64,000 nucleotides of DNA, taken from the NCBI RefSeq assembly GCF_019900845.1, contig NZ_CP074570.1:2480001-2544000 (forward strand), in the 5' to 3' direction. The number at the start of each line of letters is the position of its first letter. Positions within the stretch are counted from its first letter, which is position 1. The position numbers were made by a program, and so were the translations under genes. Positions 50,401 through 59,850 of the stretch are shown one piece after another. Source of the stretch: Paraneptunicella aestuarii (GTDB lineage Bacteria > Pseudomonadota > Gammaproteobacteria > Enterobacterales > Alteromonadaceae). The notes below the pieces were generated by a model that ran no database searches, was not told the DNA's origin, and was given only the letters and a program-made list of their open reading frames with translations.

Positions 50401-52288
50401 TTGCCATATGCATTGTGCCGCCAGTGCTGTGCAACATGGAGAAATCCATGATCCAGTTAACGCCACCATCATCGGTTTTTACTTCGTAAGGACTTTCATC
50501 AATCACTCGCAAACCAAAGTGTTCCAACATAGGCAACACAGCAGACAAGTGAATCGGAACATTTTTATGGAACAGTTTTAAGCGCACCGAATTGCTGTTG
50601 GCTGGCTCTTCCTGTGGACGATAAAACAACATGTCCAAAGTATGATCTTCATCCAACAGTTCCAGCTTTTCGATATCGACAACAGCCACACTGGGCAAGT
50701 TACGTTCTGTATAGGCAGGACTAAAGGCATTGGCATATTTGTGCTCAAGACGCTTGCCTTTGGCTTCGCCATAATTCGCTCGGATGGTATTGGACAGTTT
50801 ATCCGACCAGCTTTTGGTGAGTTCCACGATATTGTTCTCAATTTCCTTCACGTTAATTTCCGCGTTGTTATTATCAACACGCACCATATATTGAGTTCTG
50901 GCGTAGACCGACTCAGAGAAGTAAGTCGTAAACTCTACTTCTTTATCGCTATTCATTGATTTTTGTAATAGCGCTTGAGTCTCTTTCCGCAGCTTGGTGT
51001 TATACAACTCTCTTGGTACGTACACCATGCACGAATAGAAGCGTCCAAAAATATCTTTACGAACAAATAAACGTGAAATACCACGTTCCTGCATTTGGAA
51101 AATACCTAACACAATACCGAGCAATTCAGGATCAGTGGCTTGCAATAATTCATCACGAGGATAGGTTTCCAGAATATTCACTACCGCTTTGTAGGCATGG
51201 GAACCTTTCTCAAACCCACTTTGAACACAGATGCGATCTATCTTTTCCTGCAAAATCGGCAACTGGGTCACACTGCTATTGTAGAAAGAAGCAGAGTACA
51301 AGCCGATAAAGCGATGCTCGCCAATCACTACTCCATTCTCGTCATAGGTTTTAATACCAATGTAGTCCATATAAGCTGGACGATGTACGCGAGAACGTGA
51401 GTTGGTTTTAGTCAAAATCAGAGGATTGGAGCTTAAGGCTGCTTCACGGGCAGAAACAGGTAAATGAGACAGCAATCTAACATGATCACTGACAGAATTT
51501 TTCATCAAGCCCAAGCTACTGTCATTATCTGCTGTCCACTGATAATCACCTTCAATGGCTTTGATCGTGTAATGACGATATCCCATCAAGGTGAAGTTGT
51601 GGTTTTTAATCCAGGTCAGATATTTCTGTGCTTGCTTTCGATTCTCTTCATCAATAGACGACGTATAAATATCAAAATTATCAATGACCTGGCTCAATGC
51701 ATCACGCATTAGTTTCCAATCACTTACCGCCAGAGAAACTTCTCTAACCACAGAGTGAAGCTCTTCAACCAAAGCTTCAAGCGCCTTCTTGTTGGTTTGG
51801 CGATCAATTTCTATCAGGAATATTGTGTTCTTGGTAATGCCCTTCGCTTTGCTGTCTGGCGCTTCGAAGCTTTGCAGTTCATTGTCCTTGTTACGCACAA
51901 CCGTAATGGGACTATGTAATAGCAAGTGCGCAGTGATACCCAAGCGATTCAATGCCATACGCACTGAATCCACCAGGAAGGACATATCCTGTACAATAAT
52001 TTCCACTATGGTGTGGGTAGATTGCCAACCATGACGAGCCAGATCAGGGTTAAACACCTGAATGGTCGGTTTACTGCTATCGAATACATAGAACTCGTTC
52101 CACAAGCTCAATGCCGCACCGTATAGATCGCTGTCACTACGATGTTCTAAATCTTCCTTGGGGATGTTCTTATATAAGTTACGTGCAAACTGCTCAACCA
52201 GCTTAGCTTGTGATTGATCAACTTTTTTTCGAATAAACTGGTACACATTCTCTAAGAGAACCGAATGCTGATTCGATTTAACCGTCAT
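47453..52288 (-). CDS. NAD-dependent glutamate dehydrogenase, large (about 180 kDa) type
   Basis: A 1611-residue enzyme of the L_180/Bac_GDH class, which deaminates glutamate to 2-oxoglutarate with NAD. The long N-terminal region (about 1-720) carries ACT-like regulatory modules (QDMSFLVDSVRMALNRLG). The catalytic core begins near HLRGGKVARGGLRWSDR, with KAQQVKNTVIVPVGAKGGFVCKQ (catalytic Lys) and a nucleotide-binding part with GIGDMSGDVFGNGML and EGGNLGVTQLGR. The C-terminal helical domain follows from about 1350. Gene symbol varies (gdhB/gdh2), so it is left blank. It is a single-gene unit next to pyrD; large open frames on the opposite strand (for example 49394-49990) are shadows. Confidence 0.96.
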   Translation of the reverse strand: MTVKSNQHSVLLENVYQFIRKKVDQSQAKLVEQFARNLYKNIPKEDLEHRSDSDLYGAALSLWNEFYVFDSSKPTIQVFNPDLARHGWQSTHTIVEIIVQDMSFLVDSVRMALNRLGITAHLLLHSPITVVRNKDNELQSFEAPDSKAKGITKNTIFLIEIDRQTNKKALEALVEELHSVVREVSLAVSDWKLMRDALSQVIDNFDIYTSSIDEENRKQAQKYLTWIKNHNFTLMGYRHYTIKAIEGDYQWTADNDSSLGLMKNSVSDHVRLLSHLPVSAREAALSSNPLILTKTNSRSRVHRPAYMDYIGIKTYDENGVVIGEHRFIGLYSASFYNSSVTQLPILQEKIDRICVQSGFEKGSHAYKAVVNILETYPRDELLQATDPELLGIVLGIFQMQERGISRLFVRKDIFGRFYSCMVYVPRELYNTKLRKETQALLQKSMNSDKEVEFTTYFSESVYARTQYMVRVDNNNAEINVKEIENNIVELTKSWSDKLSNTIRANYGEAKGKRLEHKYANAFSPAYTERNLPSVAVVDIEKLELLDEDHTLDMLFYRPQEEPANSNSVRLKLFHKNVPIHLSAVLPMLEHFGLRVIDESPYEVKTDDGGVNWIMDFSMLHSTGGTMHMATARELFQDAFSQVWYGKLEDDSFNRLVLGAGLTGRQVTILRAYAKYMRQTGSSFSNTYIANTLDRYPHIATLIVDLFTTRFNPAVKQNEKKQDDLVSDIKQHLDQVANLDDDRIIRRYLDMILATIRTNFYQKDEQGLSKPYVSFKFQPELIPEMPLPLPKFEIFVYSPRVEGVHLRGGKVARGGLRWSDRLEDFRTEVLGLVKAQQVKNTVIVPVGAKGGFVCKQMHEKVGRDAILAEGKECYRIFIRSLLDITDNIKDGEIIHPDDVVRHDEDDPYLVVAADKGTATFSDIANSISEEYQFWLGDAFASGGSVGYDHKGMGITARGAWEGVKRHFREMDIDCQTTDFTCIGIGDMSGDVFGNGMLLSEHTRLISAFNHLHIFFDPNPDAKTSYQERKRLFENPSLTWDDYNKELISKGGGVFSRSSKSIELSAEMKKWLGTRQAKMTPNELIHNILKMPVDLMWNGGIGTYIKSSKETHADCGDRANDDLRVNGRDVKARILGEGGNLGVTQLGRVEYASNGGRINTDFIDNVGGVDCSDNEVNIKILLNALVNSGDLTMKQRNKLLYDMTDDVAELVIRDCYRQTQSISITHQSGAASLKEQTRFIHGLERDDYLNRELEFIPSDDEISDRLAMGQGLTRPELSVLIAYSKMVLKERLNIPEITDNPYHHKLLITAFPQMLQDKFADRMEEHPLRAEIIATKLANNMINDMGLNFLFRMNEETGASVTEIANAYAVVKGVFNKNGLWEAIEKLDNKVPATVQLDMLTALRRTLRRASRWYLRHGKKGDDIQSYIEFYSPALDDLNKNLQKYLVAEEYNQMERYILELAEKSVPQDIAYQVSSLSNLFPCLDLAQVAADEQRDIALIARLYYLLGSKLELHWFLEQINHQSVANHWQAMARAAYREELDWQQRSLTNVILHWDKEGKNADEILERWINEQAHLLERWYHMMAEFKTSKTHEFAKFSVALRELMLLSLNCG

Positions 52289-52381
52289 TGTTATTGCCTT
52301 TTAAGGATCGGTTTGCTGTTGGTACAGGGAAATCCGTCGTCTAATTTTTGTTGTCGTAGGTATTGTCTGACAAATAATCTC

Positions 52382-52519
52382 AACTCGGGATGAATAGCGC
52401 CTTGCTCACGATTGAAAAACGCCTTGCGATACATTTTTGTTTATTATCGTTCAGGGATATAAAAACGGTTACAACCAGATTCATTGCCTTAATGAGTCCA
52501 GAGCATTTCATCCCGAGTT
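52382..52519. repeat. Perfect 13-bp spaced inverted repeat upstream of the glutamate dehydrogenase gene
   Basis: AACTCGGGATGAA at 52382-52394 is matched by its exact reverse complement TTCATCCCGAGTT at 52507-52519, 112 bases apart. The pair lies 94-231 bases before the start of the dehydrogenase, in a 429-base region otherwise without a gene. It could be two inverted binding sites for one regulator or the closing stem of a leader RNA fold. Confidence 0.75.
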
Positions 52520-52682
52520 AAGATCAGATGCCAGCACAGCGCTAATTCTAGAGCATTTTTAATTATAAACAATTGCTTATATTGCAAATAATTAACAAGA
52601 ATTTTACTTGGCGGATAATTATGCAGAGAGGGTAAATAAAAAAGCGTCAAGGAGTTTTATTTTGACCTGAACGTGCAAAATC

Positions 52683-52710
52683 AAGGGGTAAATATTTTAA
52701 TTTACCCCTT
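52683..52710 (-). terminator. Terminator of the RND transporter operon
   Basis: A perfect 11-bp stem AAGGGGTAAAT / ATTTACCCCTT with a 6-base loop, eight bases after the stop; the following T-run on the minus strand is short (TGATTTT). Confidence 0.75.
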
Positions 52711-52717
52711 ATGAAAT

Positions 52718-55036
52718 TTAGCAGTTTTCCTTGCTTCGCCAAAAAAATGCGGCAAGGGCTGGTAAGACCAGAATAGCACCCAACATGTTAACCACGAACA
52801 TGAAGGTTAGTAATATACCCATGTCCATCTGGAACTTCAAAGAAGAGAACACCCAGGTACTGACACCAACGGCCAAAGTGATACCAGTGAAGAGTACCGC
52901 ACTTCCCCGCTCTTTTAGTGCTTCGATATATGCCTGACGACATGGCATACCATCACGCAGCTTCTGATTCATGGTAGACAGGATATAAATACCATAGTCA
53001 ACACCGATACCTACCCCTAAGGCAATAACAGGTAAGGTAGAAACCGTTAAACCAATTTCCAGATAAGTCATTAACGCCTGAGCCAAAATAGACACAACAT
53101 AAAGCGGGATGATAACTGCCAAAGTAGCCTTCACCGACTTAAAGCTCATTAGGCAGAGCAGAACAACCGCACCAAACACATAAACCATCATAGGCGCTTG
53201 AGCCGCTTCTACTGCTTCATTCTTCGCTGCCATAACGCCAACAGGGCCAGATGCCAGTTTGAATTGCAGCTCAGGGGTTTCAAATTCCTTACGGAATTCT
53301 TTAACAGCATTAACAACACGGTTAATGGTCTCAGCCTTATGATCTTCCATAAACAGAATCACAGGCATAACCGAACAGTTGCTGTTTAACAATCCCGAGG
53401 TAGTTGGAACACGACCAATTGCCTGAACCAATGTTTGCTGGTTACGAGGTAATACCTGCCATTTGGGGTTCCCCTCGTTGTATCCGGCATTCACCAATTT
53501 GGAAACCGATGGCAAACTAATCGTAGATTGCACACCTTCGACATTCTTCATTTTCCATTGGAATGTATCAATCGCATTCATGGTGTCGTAATCGGTACAT
53601 GCTTCAGGTTGAGCTTCAATTAACACCGAGATGTAATCGACTGTTATCTCAAATTTGTCAGTGATCAGGAATGTATCCTGATTATAGCGAGAGCTTTCGT
53701 GTAAAGCTGGCGCACCTGCATGCAAGTCACCTATTTTCATTTGACCTGATTGATACCAGCCAAACGCGAACAATACCGCCGTCACAGCAAGAATATATTT
53801 CGCAACATTCAAATTGGCACAATTACCAATCTTTTCCCAAACCATATCCACTGAGGATTTCTGCAACATCTTATTCTTATATTTCTCACCAAGCTTGAGG
53901 TAAGACATGAGCAATGGTAATAACAACAGGTTGGTCAGAATAATAACGGCAACGCCCATACTGGCCGTGATAGCAAGCTCTCGAATAATACCGATATCAA
54001 TAACCAACAATGTCATGAAACCGACGGTATCGGAAATCAGGGCGACACCACCGGGGATCAACAAGCGACGAAATGCCTGACGAGAAGCTTCTTTACAGTC
54101 TTTTCCTGCAACCACTTCCTTGCTTACCGCGTTAATCATTTGCACGCCATGACTTACGCCAATAGCAAAGACAAGGAAAGGAACCAGGATGGACATGGGA
54201 TCAAGTCCAAATCCAATGATGGTCAACAATCCCATTTGCCATACAACTGCAATCACAGAGCACAACAAGGGCAGCAGGGTTAACATGATTGAATGAGAGA
54301 AGAAATAAACCATTACGGCGGTAATTGCGATGGCAATAGCGAAGAACAGCACAACGTCTTTGGCACCATTCGCTACATCACCGATCATTTTGGCAAATCC
54401 GATGATATGAACACTGGTGTTCTCGTCTTCATACTTGCCGCGCAATTGCTTTTCCAACTGTTCGGCAAGAGCAAGAGTATCAAGCTTCTCACCCGTCGTT
54501 GGATCCAGTTCCATTAACTGTGCGCTAACCATGGCACACTTAAAGTCATCAGACACCTGTCGCCCAACAATACCCGCCTTGGTAATGTTCTCGGACACAA
54601 GCTGTAATGCGTCTGGATTTGATGGGTTGAAGTCAGCTGGGATAACCGGCCCACCAGAGAATCCGCCTTCAACAATTTCCGTAAAACGGGTAGATGATGA
54701 ATATAGGGATTTAACCTGTGAGCGGTCTACACCAGGTATAAAAAACAATTGATCATGAAGATTCTTCAAAGTAACAAAGAATGATTCATTAAAAATGTTG
54801 TCATTCTTGTCACACACAGCAACTAACACACTATTTGCCCCACCAAAATCTTTTCGGTGTTTCATATAGTTCTGCATATATTCATGATTCAGAGGAATAT
54901 TCTTGGTAAAGCCAGCATCCAGTTTTAGATGCGTAGCCTGAAACATCAGGTAACCTGTGGCTACCATGAAGAGCAAAATCACCATCAGGCGATTGCGGAA
55001 AATAAATGATTCAAATAATTCGGCGAACTTGTTCAT
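52718..55036 (-). CDS. RND/MMPL family transporter
   Basis: A 772-residue inner-membrane protein of the short, two-repeat RND type (HpnN/MMPL-like). One helix near residue 17-33 precedes a periplasmic domain, then helices 220-385 with FVLVFAIGVSHGVQMINA-like transport motifs (here PFLVFAIGVSHGVQMINAV); the second half repeats the layout with LPVIALGVGIGVDYGIYILS. Family members move lipids, hopanoids or other hydrophobic compounds. It is the last gene of a leftward run with a YCF48-like protein (8-base gap), DUF1329 and DUF1302 proteins, which suggests an envelope-spanning route for a hydrophobic substrate. Confidence 0.9.
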   Translation of the reverse strand: MNKFAELFESFIFRNRLMVILLFMVATGYLMFQATHLKLDAGFTKNIPLNHEYMQNYMKHRKDFGGANSVLVAVCDKNDNIFNESFFVTLKNLHDQLFFIPGVDRSQVKSLYSSSTRFTEIVEGGFSGGPVIPADFNPSNPDALQLVSENITKAGIVGRQVSDDFKCAMVSAQLMELDPTTGEKLDTLALAEQLEKQLRGKYEDENTSVHIIGFAKMIGDVANGAKDVVLFFAIAIAITAVMVYFFSHSIMLTLLPLLCSVIAVVWQMGLLTIIGFGLDPMSILVPFLVFAIGVSHGVQMINAVSKEVVAGKDCKEASRQAFRRLLIPGGVALISDTVGFMTLLVIDIGIIRELAITASMGVAVIILTNLLLLPLLMSYLKLGEKYKNKMLQKSSVDMVWEKIGNCANLNVAKYILAVTAVLFAFGWYQSGQMKIGDLHAGAPALHESSRYNQDTFLITDKFEITVDYISVLIEAQPEACTDYDTMNAIDTFQWKMKNVEGVQSTISLPSVSKLVNAGYNEGNPKWQVLPRNQQTLVQAIGRVPTTSGLLNSNCSVMPVILFMEDHKAETINRVVNAVKEFRKEFETPELQFKLASGPVGVMAAKNEAVEAAQAPMMVYVFGAVVLLCLMSFKSVKATLAVIIPLYVVSILAQALMTYLEIGLTVSTLPVIALGVGIGVDYGIYILSTMNQKLRDGMPCRQAYIEALKERGSAVLFTGITLAVGVSTWVFSSLKFQMDMGILLTFMFVVNMLGAILVLPALAAFFWRSKENC

Positions 55037-55044
55037 TCGTAACC

Positions 55045-56052
55045 TTAATTTTTCAGGGATAGCCCCTTCACCCCAATTTCAGATACAGCCAAAACCTGTT
55101 GGTTATAATATGTTGCGGAAACCAGCGCTTTACCATCTTCGGTATGCGTTATTTGAGGTTTATCCCCTTGAAGCAACAATTTAGTGCCATTATTACCAAC
55201 TAACAATGTGGTTTGATCATCAATGTTCACAATGGAATTGAATGTCGAAGTTGTGCCAGTTTCGATTCGACGCCAGCTGGAAAGGGTTTGATCCGAGCGA
55301 TAAACCGAACCACGCAATCCCGCAGCAATCACAGTTCCATCCTGCATAGGCTTCACATCGAAAAATGAGCCGTAGTAGCCCGTTTCCAAACGTTTCCAGG
55401 TTTTCCCCATGTCATCACTGACCGCAACCAAGCCAATTTCACCGGTTACAAATACTTGACCATTGTGAAATGAAAGGCGATTAAGGTGAGGCAAAATAGA
55501 CGCCATTTCCTGTTTAAAGAACTCAGGATCTTCGCCTTGCAAAGATTCAATATATTCCCGGTCATCAGGATGTAAAAACGCAGTATGGTATTCACGCTCC
55601 CAGTGCTTACCGCCATCTTCAGTGCGGAAGAAAACACCATAAGCGCCAACAGCAATACCTTGCATTTCGTTGAAAAACAGGACATCAAAAAGAGGTCGTT
55701 CCAACTCGGGAATAAACTGTTGCAATTCCCAGCTATGACCAGCATCAGAAGAAGCGAGTATCACCGCGTCATGCCCCACCACCCAAAGGTGATCACCAGA
55801 TGCATAAACGCCGTTTAATGTCGATTGGGTTGGTACGTTTTGCTGCTGCCAACTTTTACCATCATCCGATAGCAAGATATGCCCACGCTCCCCAACTGCT
55901 ACCAATTGTTTGCCATTTTTTTCAATGTCCAACAATAACGATTTGGAGGCAAGCGGTGCAATATATGCCGATTCACTTGCAGCAAGTGCTGAAGTGGAAG
56001 ATGACAACAATGAGAAGCAACAAGCGACCGCTACAAAATTAGTTAATTTCAT
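55045..56052 (-). CDS. Periplasmic YCF48/BNR-like beta-propeller protein
   Basis: A 335-residue protein with a signal peptide (cut near ALA, residue 24). The mature part is a propeller of repeats with the BNR/Asp-box-like pattern S(D/E)D.GK.W (for example LSDDGKSWQQ, SSDAGHSWELQ, TEDGGKHWERE, VSDDMGKTWKRL), as in the YCF48 photosystem II assembly factor family. In bacteria without photosynthesis such genes occur beside RND and DUF1302/DUF1329 genes, as here. It probably assembles or links the transporter parts in the periplasm; that is inference. Confidence 0.87.
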   Translation of the reverse strand: MKLTNFVAVACCFSLLSSSTSALAASESAYIAPLASKSLLLDIEKNGKQLVAVGERGHILLSDDGKSWQQQNVPTQSTLNGVYASGDHLWVVGHDAVILASSDAGHSWELQQFIPELERPLFDVLFFNEMQGIAVGAYGVFFRTEDGGKHWEREYHTAFLHPDDREYIESLQGEDPEFFKQEMASILPHLNRLSFHNGQVFVTGEIGLVAVSDDMGKTWKRLETGYYGSFFDVKPMQDGTVIAAGLRGSVYRSDQTLSSWRRIETGTTSTFNSIVNIDDQTTLLVGNNGTKLLLQGDKPQITHTEDGKALVSATYYNQQVLAVSEIGVKGLSLKN

Positions 56053-56362
56053 ATCTCAAATAACAACAACATGGATACCGATAAATGATTCTACCGGCTC
56101 TATTAGTTAAGTAGTTAAGCCAGTATTGGCTCTAAAAATGACTCAAAAAACCAAGAATCTAAACGTTCCAGAACAAAGCGTAATCGTTTCATCAGCATGC
56201 TTAACATGTCAGTTAAATTTAAATTGGAATAGCCTGCATCCCAAAATAAAAAATTACTCGATATCTGGAATCTTTAAATGCAACAGCGACAAACAATCTC
56301 TCAATCATTCGTCGCTGTCCTTATGACAAGACTGTCAATTCATATCCTAGATGTGTAATGAA
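56053..56362. other. Intergenic region between the DUF1329 and YCF48-like genes, with inverted repeat
   Basis: No gene is supported; the frame at 56126-56326 lacks a ribosome binding site and family resemblance. ACAGCGAC (56283-56290) / GTCGCTGT (56311-56318) form a perfect 8-bp stem with a 20-base loop, 45 bases after the DUF1329 stop. It might attenuate or end the DUF1302-DUF1329 transcript. The YCF48-RND promoter may also be here. Confidence 0.5.
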
Positions 56363-57727
56363 TTAACGAATCCCTTCTCTTCTTAACGCTTGAGGCGTGA
56401 ATTCACCATCGTCCATTTCGATATCGAATTCATACATTTTCTCTTCATTATCCAGGCCAACAGCCAGATAACGACGAGCGTCCAGGTCATGGTTAACATC
56501 TAATGTAGACCAATGAGTAGGAATCTCATAGTAGTTAACGCCATAAGCGATATTGACTCGGTATAACTCACCACGGTTATCGTACATATCCGCGACTTGA
56601 ATTTGCCAGCTATCCTCATCAATGTAGAACACACGTTTAGAATATACGTGACGCAAACCTTCTTTCAGATTAGCTTCAACCACCCAAACACGGTGTTTTT
56701 CAAAACGAGTCAAATCAGGATTGATATGACCAGGTTTCAGAATGTCTGAATATTTCACTGAATCGCTGTGCAACTTGTAGTTGTTATAGGCAACATACAT
56801 TTCTTTTTTGCCTTTCAACTCCCAGTTATAACGGTCTGGAGCACCGTTAAACATATCCAGATCATCACTGGTACGCAAACCGTCAGAAGCGGTTCCCGGT
56901 GCATCATAAGCTACGTTAGGAGCACGACGTACACGACGTTGTCCAGTGTTATATGTCCAGGCTTGGCGTGGTTGCTTAACCTGATCCATTGTTTCATATA
57001 CCAGCAGTGCCGTACCCGCTAAACGCGCAGGAACAGTGACTTTCTGCTTGAACTTGAACAACATGTTCTCTTCAAACAATGTCTCTGGTGTTGCGTCTTT
57101 TTGTGAATACTTAACCATCAACACGTCATCAAAACCGATTACAGTGTAATCACCTGATGGCGTTGGTGCAGCCTGACCGCCAAAGCGTTTTACACTTTGA
57201 CCACGGTAGCGCAACAAGTGGTTCCAAATCGCTTCCAAACCATTTTGAGGAATTGGGAATGGAATGGCTTTAGAAGCATTCTTCACACCGTTTCCACCTT
57301 CAACCAATTCAGCATTCACTGCGTTCACTTTCGCTGAATCATAAATCCACTGAGGATTTGATGCAGAACGACGTGTTGGAAATACAGGCATGCGGTAAGT
57401 ATCTGGGTAGGTTTCAAATAATTTGATCTGACCATCAGACAAAAACTTCGCATATTCCTTGTAATTTTTCGCTGTAATTTCAAAAAGCTGTTTATCACCA
57501 GGGAACGGATCCGGGTGGAAATCACCGACTTTATATCCTGCTGGCGGGGTTGTAATACCACCATTCCAAGCCGGGATACTGCCATCAGCATTACCTGCTT
57601 TTTCACCACCCAGAGGTGTCAATTCTGTGCCAAGTTTTGCGGCTTCTTCCTTTGACACTTTTGCATGAGCGATAGATACGCTCAAAGCCAAGGTGATAGC
57701 GCTGGTAACAAGGGCTATTTTTCTCAT
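56363..57727 (-). CDS. DUF1329 family exported protein
   Basis: A 454-residue protein with a signal peptide (ending SIAHA, residue 22). Typical DUF1329 features are the opening KLGTELTPLGGEKAGNADGSIPAWNGGITTPPAGY, NPQWIYDSAKVNAVN, WTYNTGQRRVRRAP and the late RVWVVEANLKEGLRHVYSKRVFYIDED. The family has a LolB-like outer-membrane lipoprotein-type fold according to my recollection and may bind a lipid-like ligand. It follows the DUF1302 gene by 20 bases, the usual pairing of these two families. Confidence 0.9.
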   Translation of the reverse strand: MRKIALVTSAITLALSVSIAHAKVSKEEAAKLGTELTPLGGEKAGNADGSIPAWNGGITTPPAGYKVGDFHPDPFPGDKQLFEITAKNYKEYAKFLSDGQIKLFETYPDTYRMPVFPTRRSASNPQWIYDSAKVNAVNAELVEGGNGVKNASKAIPFPIPQNGLEAIWNHLLRYRGQSVKRFGGQAAPTPSGDYTVIGFDDVLMVKYSQKDATPETLFEENMLFKFKQKVTVPARLAGTALLVYETMDQVKQPRQAWTYNTGQRRVRRAPNVAYDAPGTASDGLRTSDDLDMFNGAPDRYNWELKGKKEMYVAYNNYKLHSDSVKYSDILKPGHINPDLTRFEKHRVWVVEANLKEGLRHVYSKRVFYIDEDSWQIQVADMYDNRGELYRVNIAYGVNYYEIPTHWSTLDVNHDLDARRYLAVGLDNEEKMYEFDIEMDDGEFTPQALRREGIR

Positions 57728-57747
57728 TCTAATATTCTCCCCCAGAA

Positions 57748-59850
57748 CTATATAGAGTACTTGATGTTAAATGAAATAAAGTCACGATCTGATAGACCAT
57801 TTGCTGTACCACCGCCCCAGAAAGAGTTGTATGAAGCTGTAGCCGACAATTTGCTCAAGTAATCAAACGTGAATGAAATGCTGGAAGACTTTCTGCCTTC
57901 AAAGAACAAGAACATTGGGTTAGGTGTATAACCATCAACGTCATGGGCAAACGTGCCGCGAACTTGAAGGTTAATACCAGAGAATACGTTGTTGAAATCA
58001 GCAACACCCAACAAACGGTAACCCCATGCTGAATCAGTAGCAAAATGACCATCAGTATCAGGGCCATTTGACAAACCTTGATGCAAGCCTTCACGAGTGC
58101 TAATGATATTACCATCGGCATCAGTCAAAGGCTGGATTGGACCCGAACGATAGGTTCCTGGCACCTCAAGGCGTAAAACATCAGGATCTGGCATATCACT
58201 AATCTCTACATAACCGACTTCCGCCAGGAAGATCAGGTTGTCTGTACCCATGGTCGGGCCAAACAAGTGAGTAATAGTTGCCTGTGCCTGAACAGTATCA
58301 GAAGTAATGTAACCTTGAATGAACTCGCCAGGTTCAGGAGCATGGCCAACCCAATTGTCATATTGGGAAATCCCCGCCAAATCAGGACGCAAACCGGCAG
58401 CAGCTAGCTGCTCAGGGAAAGCCGCATATAAGGTTTCTACGTCATCAATCTGCAACGGCTCATCTTGACGAAAAGCGATCTCACCCGCTAAAGAGGTTTC
58501 ACCAACGTTAGTGTTAAAGCTCAAACCATAAAGCTTAATATCTTCTGGGAAATAAGCCTGTGCTTGAGGGAACGCTGCAATATCAGTGATGTTCTGTTCA
58601 GTAATGGTGTTATTCGCAAGGTAACTCACACCTTGAGCCAAACCACTCGCCGTATAATTAGCGGCTATACCAGAAAATACCGGACGCTTGGCATGATAAT
58701 TCATGTAATAGAAGCCAAACTCGGTATCATTCAAATCTTCAGAAATGTAGCTTAATTTAACACCGTATTGACCTTGGTCATCAGCATCATTATAGAAAGC
58801 ATCGCCATAAGGTCTTAGACCGACTTTGGTTGCGTGAGCCAGTAAAGCAGCCCCCGCTGAAACCGGATCCAAACCTGCACGAATGTTATCGCCTAAAGCA
58901 TTCAAAGATGCAGTAAGGAATGCAGAATCGATATCTGGGTTACGGGTAAATGCTAATTGGATATTATTTAAATAACCGCCATCACCTGCCCAGTCGTTAG
59001 TAGAAAGGTAACTACCTGAAACGGGTAAAACACTTCTGTCCCACTCGTACTGATAGTACATTTCCAAACCAATAGTATCAGTCACGCCGATAGACGCGAA
59101 AATAGTACCTACTGGAATGAACACTTCTTTCAACTCAGCACCAGGAGCAGTAGCACGAGCAACGTCTACCGGGTTGATATTGTTAATACCGTGCTGGATA
59201 AAGGTACTTTCACCCCAGCTAATTACCTGATCGCCTACACGTACAGTAACCGGCATTTCTCCGATATCGAAATCCGCATAGACAAAGGCGTCAAGGAAAC
59301 GAATGTCTTTACATAAATTGTCGTCAGCATCTGGATCTGAACAAGGGTCATTAGGTGTATCACCACCTGGCAACTGACCACTTAAATAGTTAGTCCATGC
59401 GCGATCACTGTCAGCCATTTCGAAATCGTAGAAGTACATACCACGTACGAAAGCACCAACATTTTTATAGGAAAGGTTTAACTCGTGAACGCCCTTAAAC
59501 TGCAATGAGAATAAGTCGCCCTTATCATAGTTCAGGTTACCGTTATCGGCATTGGAGGAATAAGCCCCCGTATCACTGTTGATGGCCCAGATGTCTTCAC
59601 CTGAGTAGATGATGTTGCTCGCCATGTTGTAACCTGTCCAATCAAGATTGGCCAGATTACTCTTACCTATTTTATCGTAATCCCTTTCTTCAGCACGAAT
59701 ACCGATACCGAGTGAAAACGTGGAATCAAATGAAACCTTTAAGTCACCAGAACTCCACTCAACGGCGTGAGCTGGAGCAGTAGCTGATAAAGCGGCAGCC
59801 ATACTCAATGCCAGTGGTGACATTTTAATGATACGAGACCCTATTTTCAT
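57748..59850 (-). CDS. DUF1302 family outer-membrane protein
   Basis: A 700-residue protein. The ATG at 59850 gives a proper signal peptide (LALSMAAALSATAPAHA) and is preceded by AGGGGAG; the frame extends 36 codons further without support. After VEWSSGDLKVSFDSTFSLGIGIR the sequence is strand-rich with many aromatic residues and ends in a beta-barrel-like pattern. DUF1302 proteins are large outer-membrane proteins of unknown role. With DUF1329, YCF48 and RND partners it would form the outer-membrane part of the system. Confidence 0.9.
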   Translation of the reverse strand: MKIGSRIIKMSPLALSMAAALSATAPAHAVEWSSGDLKVSFDSTFSLGIGIRAEERDYDKIGKSNLANLDWTGYNMASNIIYSGEDIWAINSDTGAYSSNADNGNLNYDKGDLFSLQFKGVHELNLSYKNVGAFVRGMYFYDFEMADSDRAWTNYLSGQLPGGDTPNDPCSDPDADDNLCKDIRFLDAFVYADFDIGEMPVTVRVGDQVISWGESTFIQHGINNINPVDVARATAPGAELKEVFIPVGTIFASIGVTDTIGLEMYYQYEWDRSVLPVSGSYLSTNDWAGDGGYLNNIQLAFTRNPDIDSAFLTASLNALGDNIRAGLDPVSAGAALLAHATKVGLRPYGDAFYNDADDQGQYGVKLSYISEDLNDTEFGFYYMNYHAKRPVFSGIAANYTASGLAQGVSYLANNTITEQNITDIAAFPQAQAYFPEDIKLYGLSFNTNVGETSLAGEIAFRQDEPLQIDDVETLYAAFPEQLAAAGLRPDLAGISQYDNWVGHAPEPGEFIQGYITSDTVQAQATITHLFGPTMGTDNLIFLAEVGYVEISDMPDPDVLRLEVPGTYRSGPIQPLTDADGNIISTREGLHQGLSNGPDTDGHFATDSAWGYRLLGVADFNNVFSGINLQVRGTFAHDVDGYTPNPMFLFFEGRKSSSISFTFDYLSKLSATASYNSFWGGGTANGLSDRDFISFNIKYSI

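Noticed and set aside
56126..56326. 66-codon frame between the YCF48-like and DUF1329 genes
   Set aside because: No start context or family resemblance; it overlaps the inverted repeat that may end the upstream transcript.
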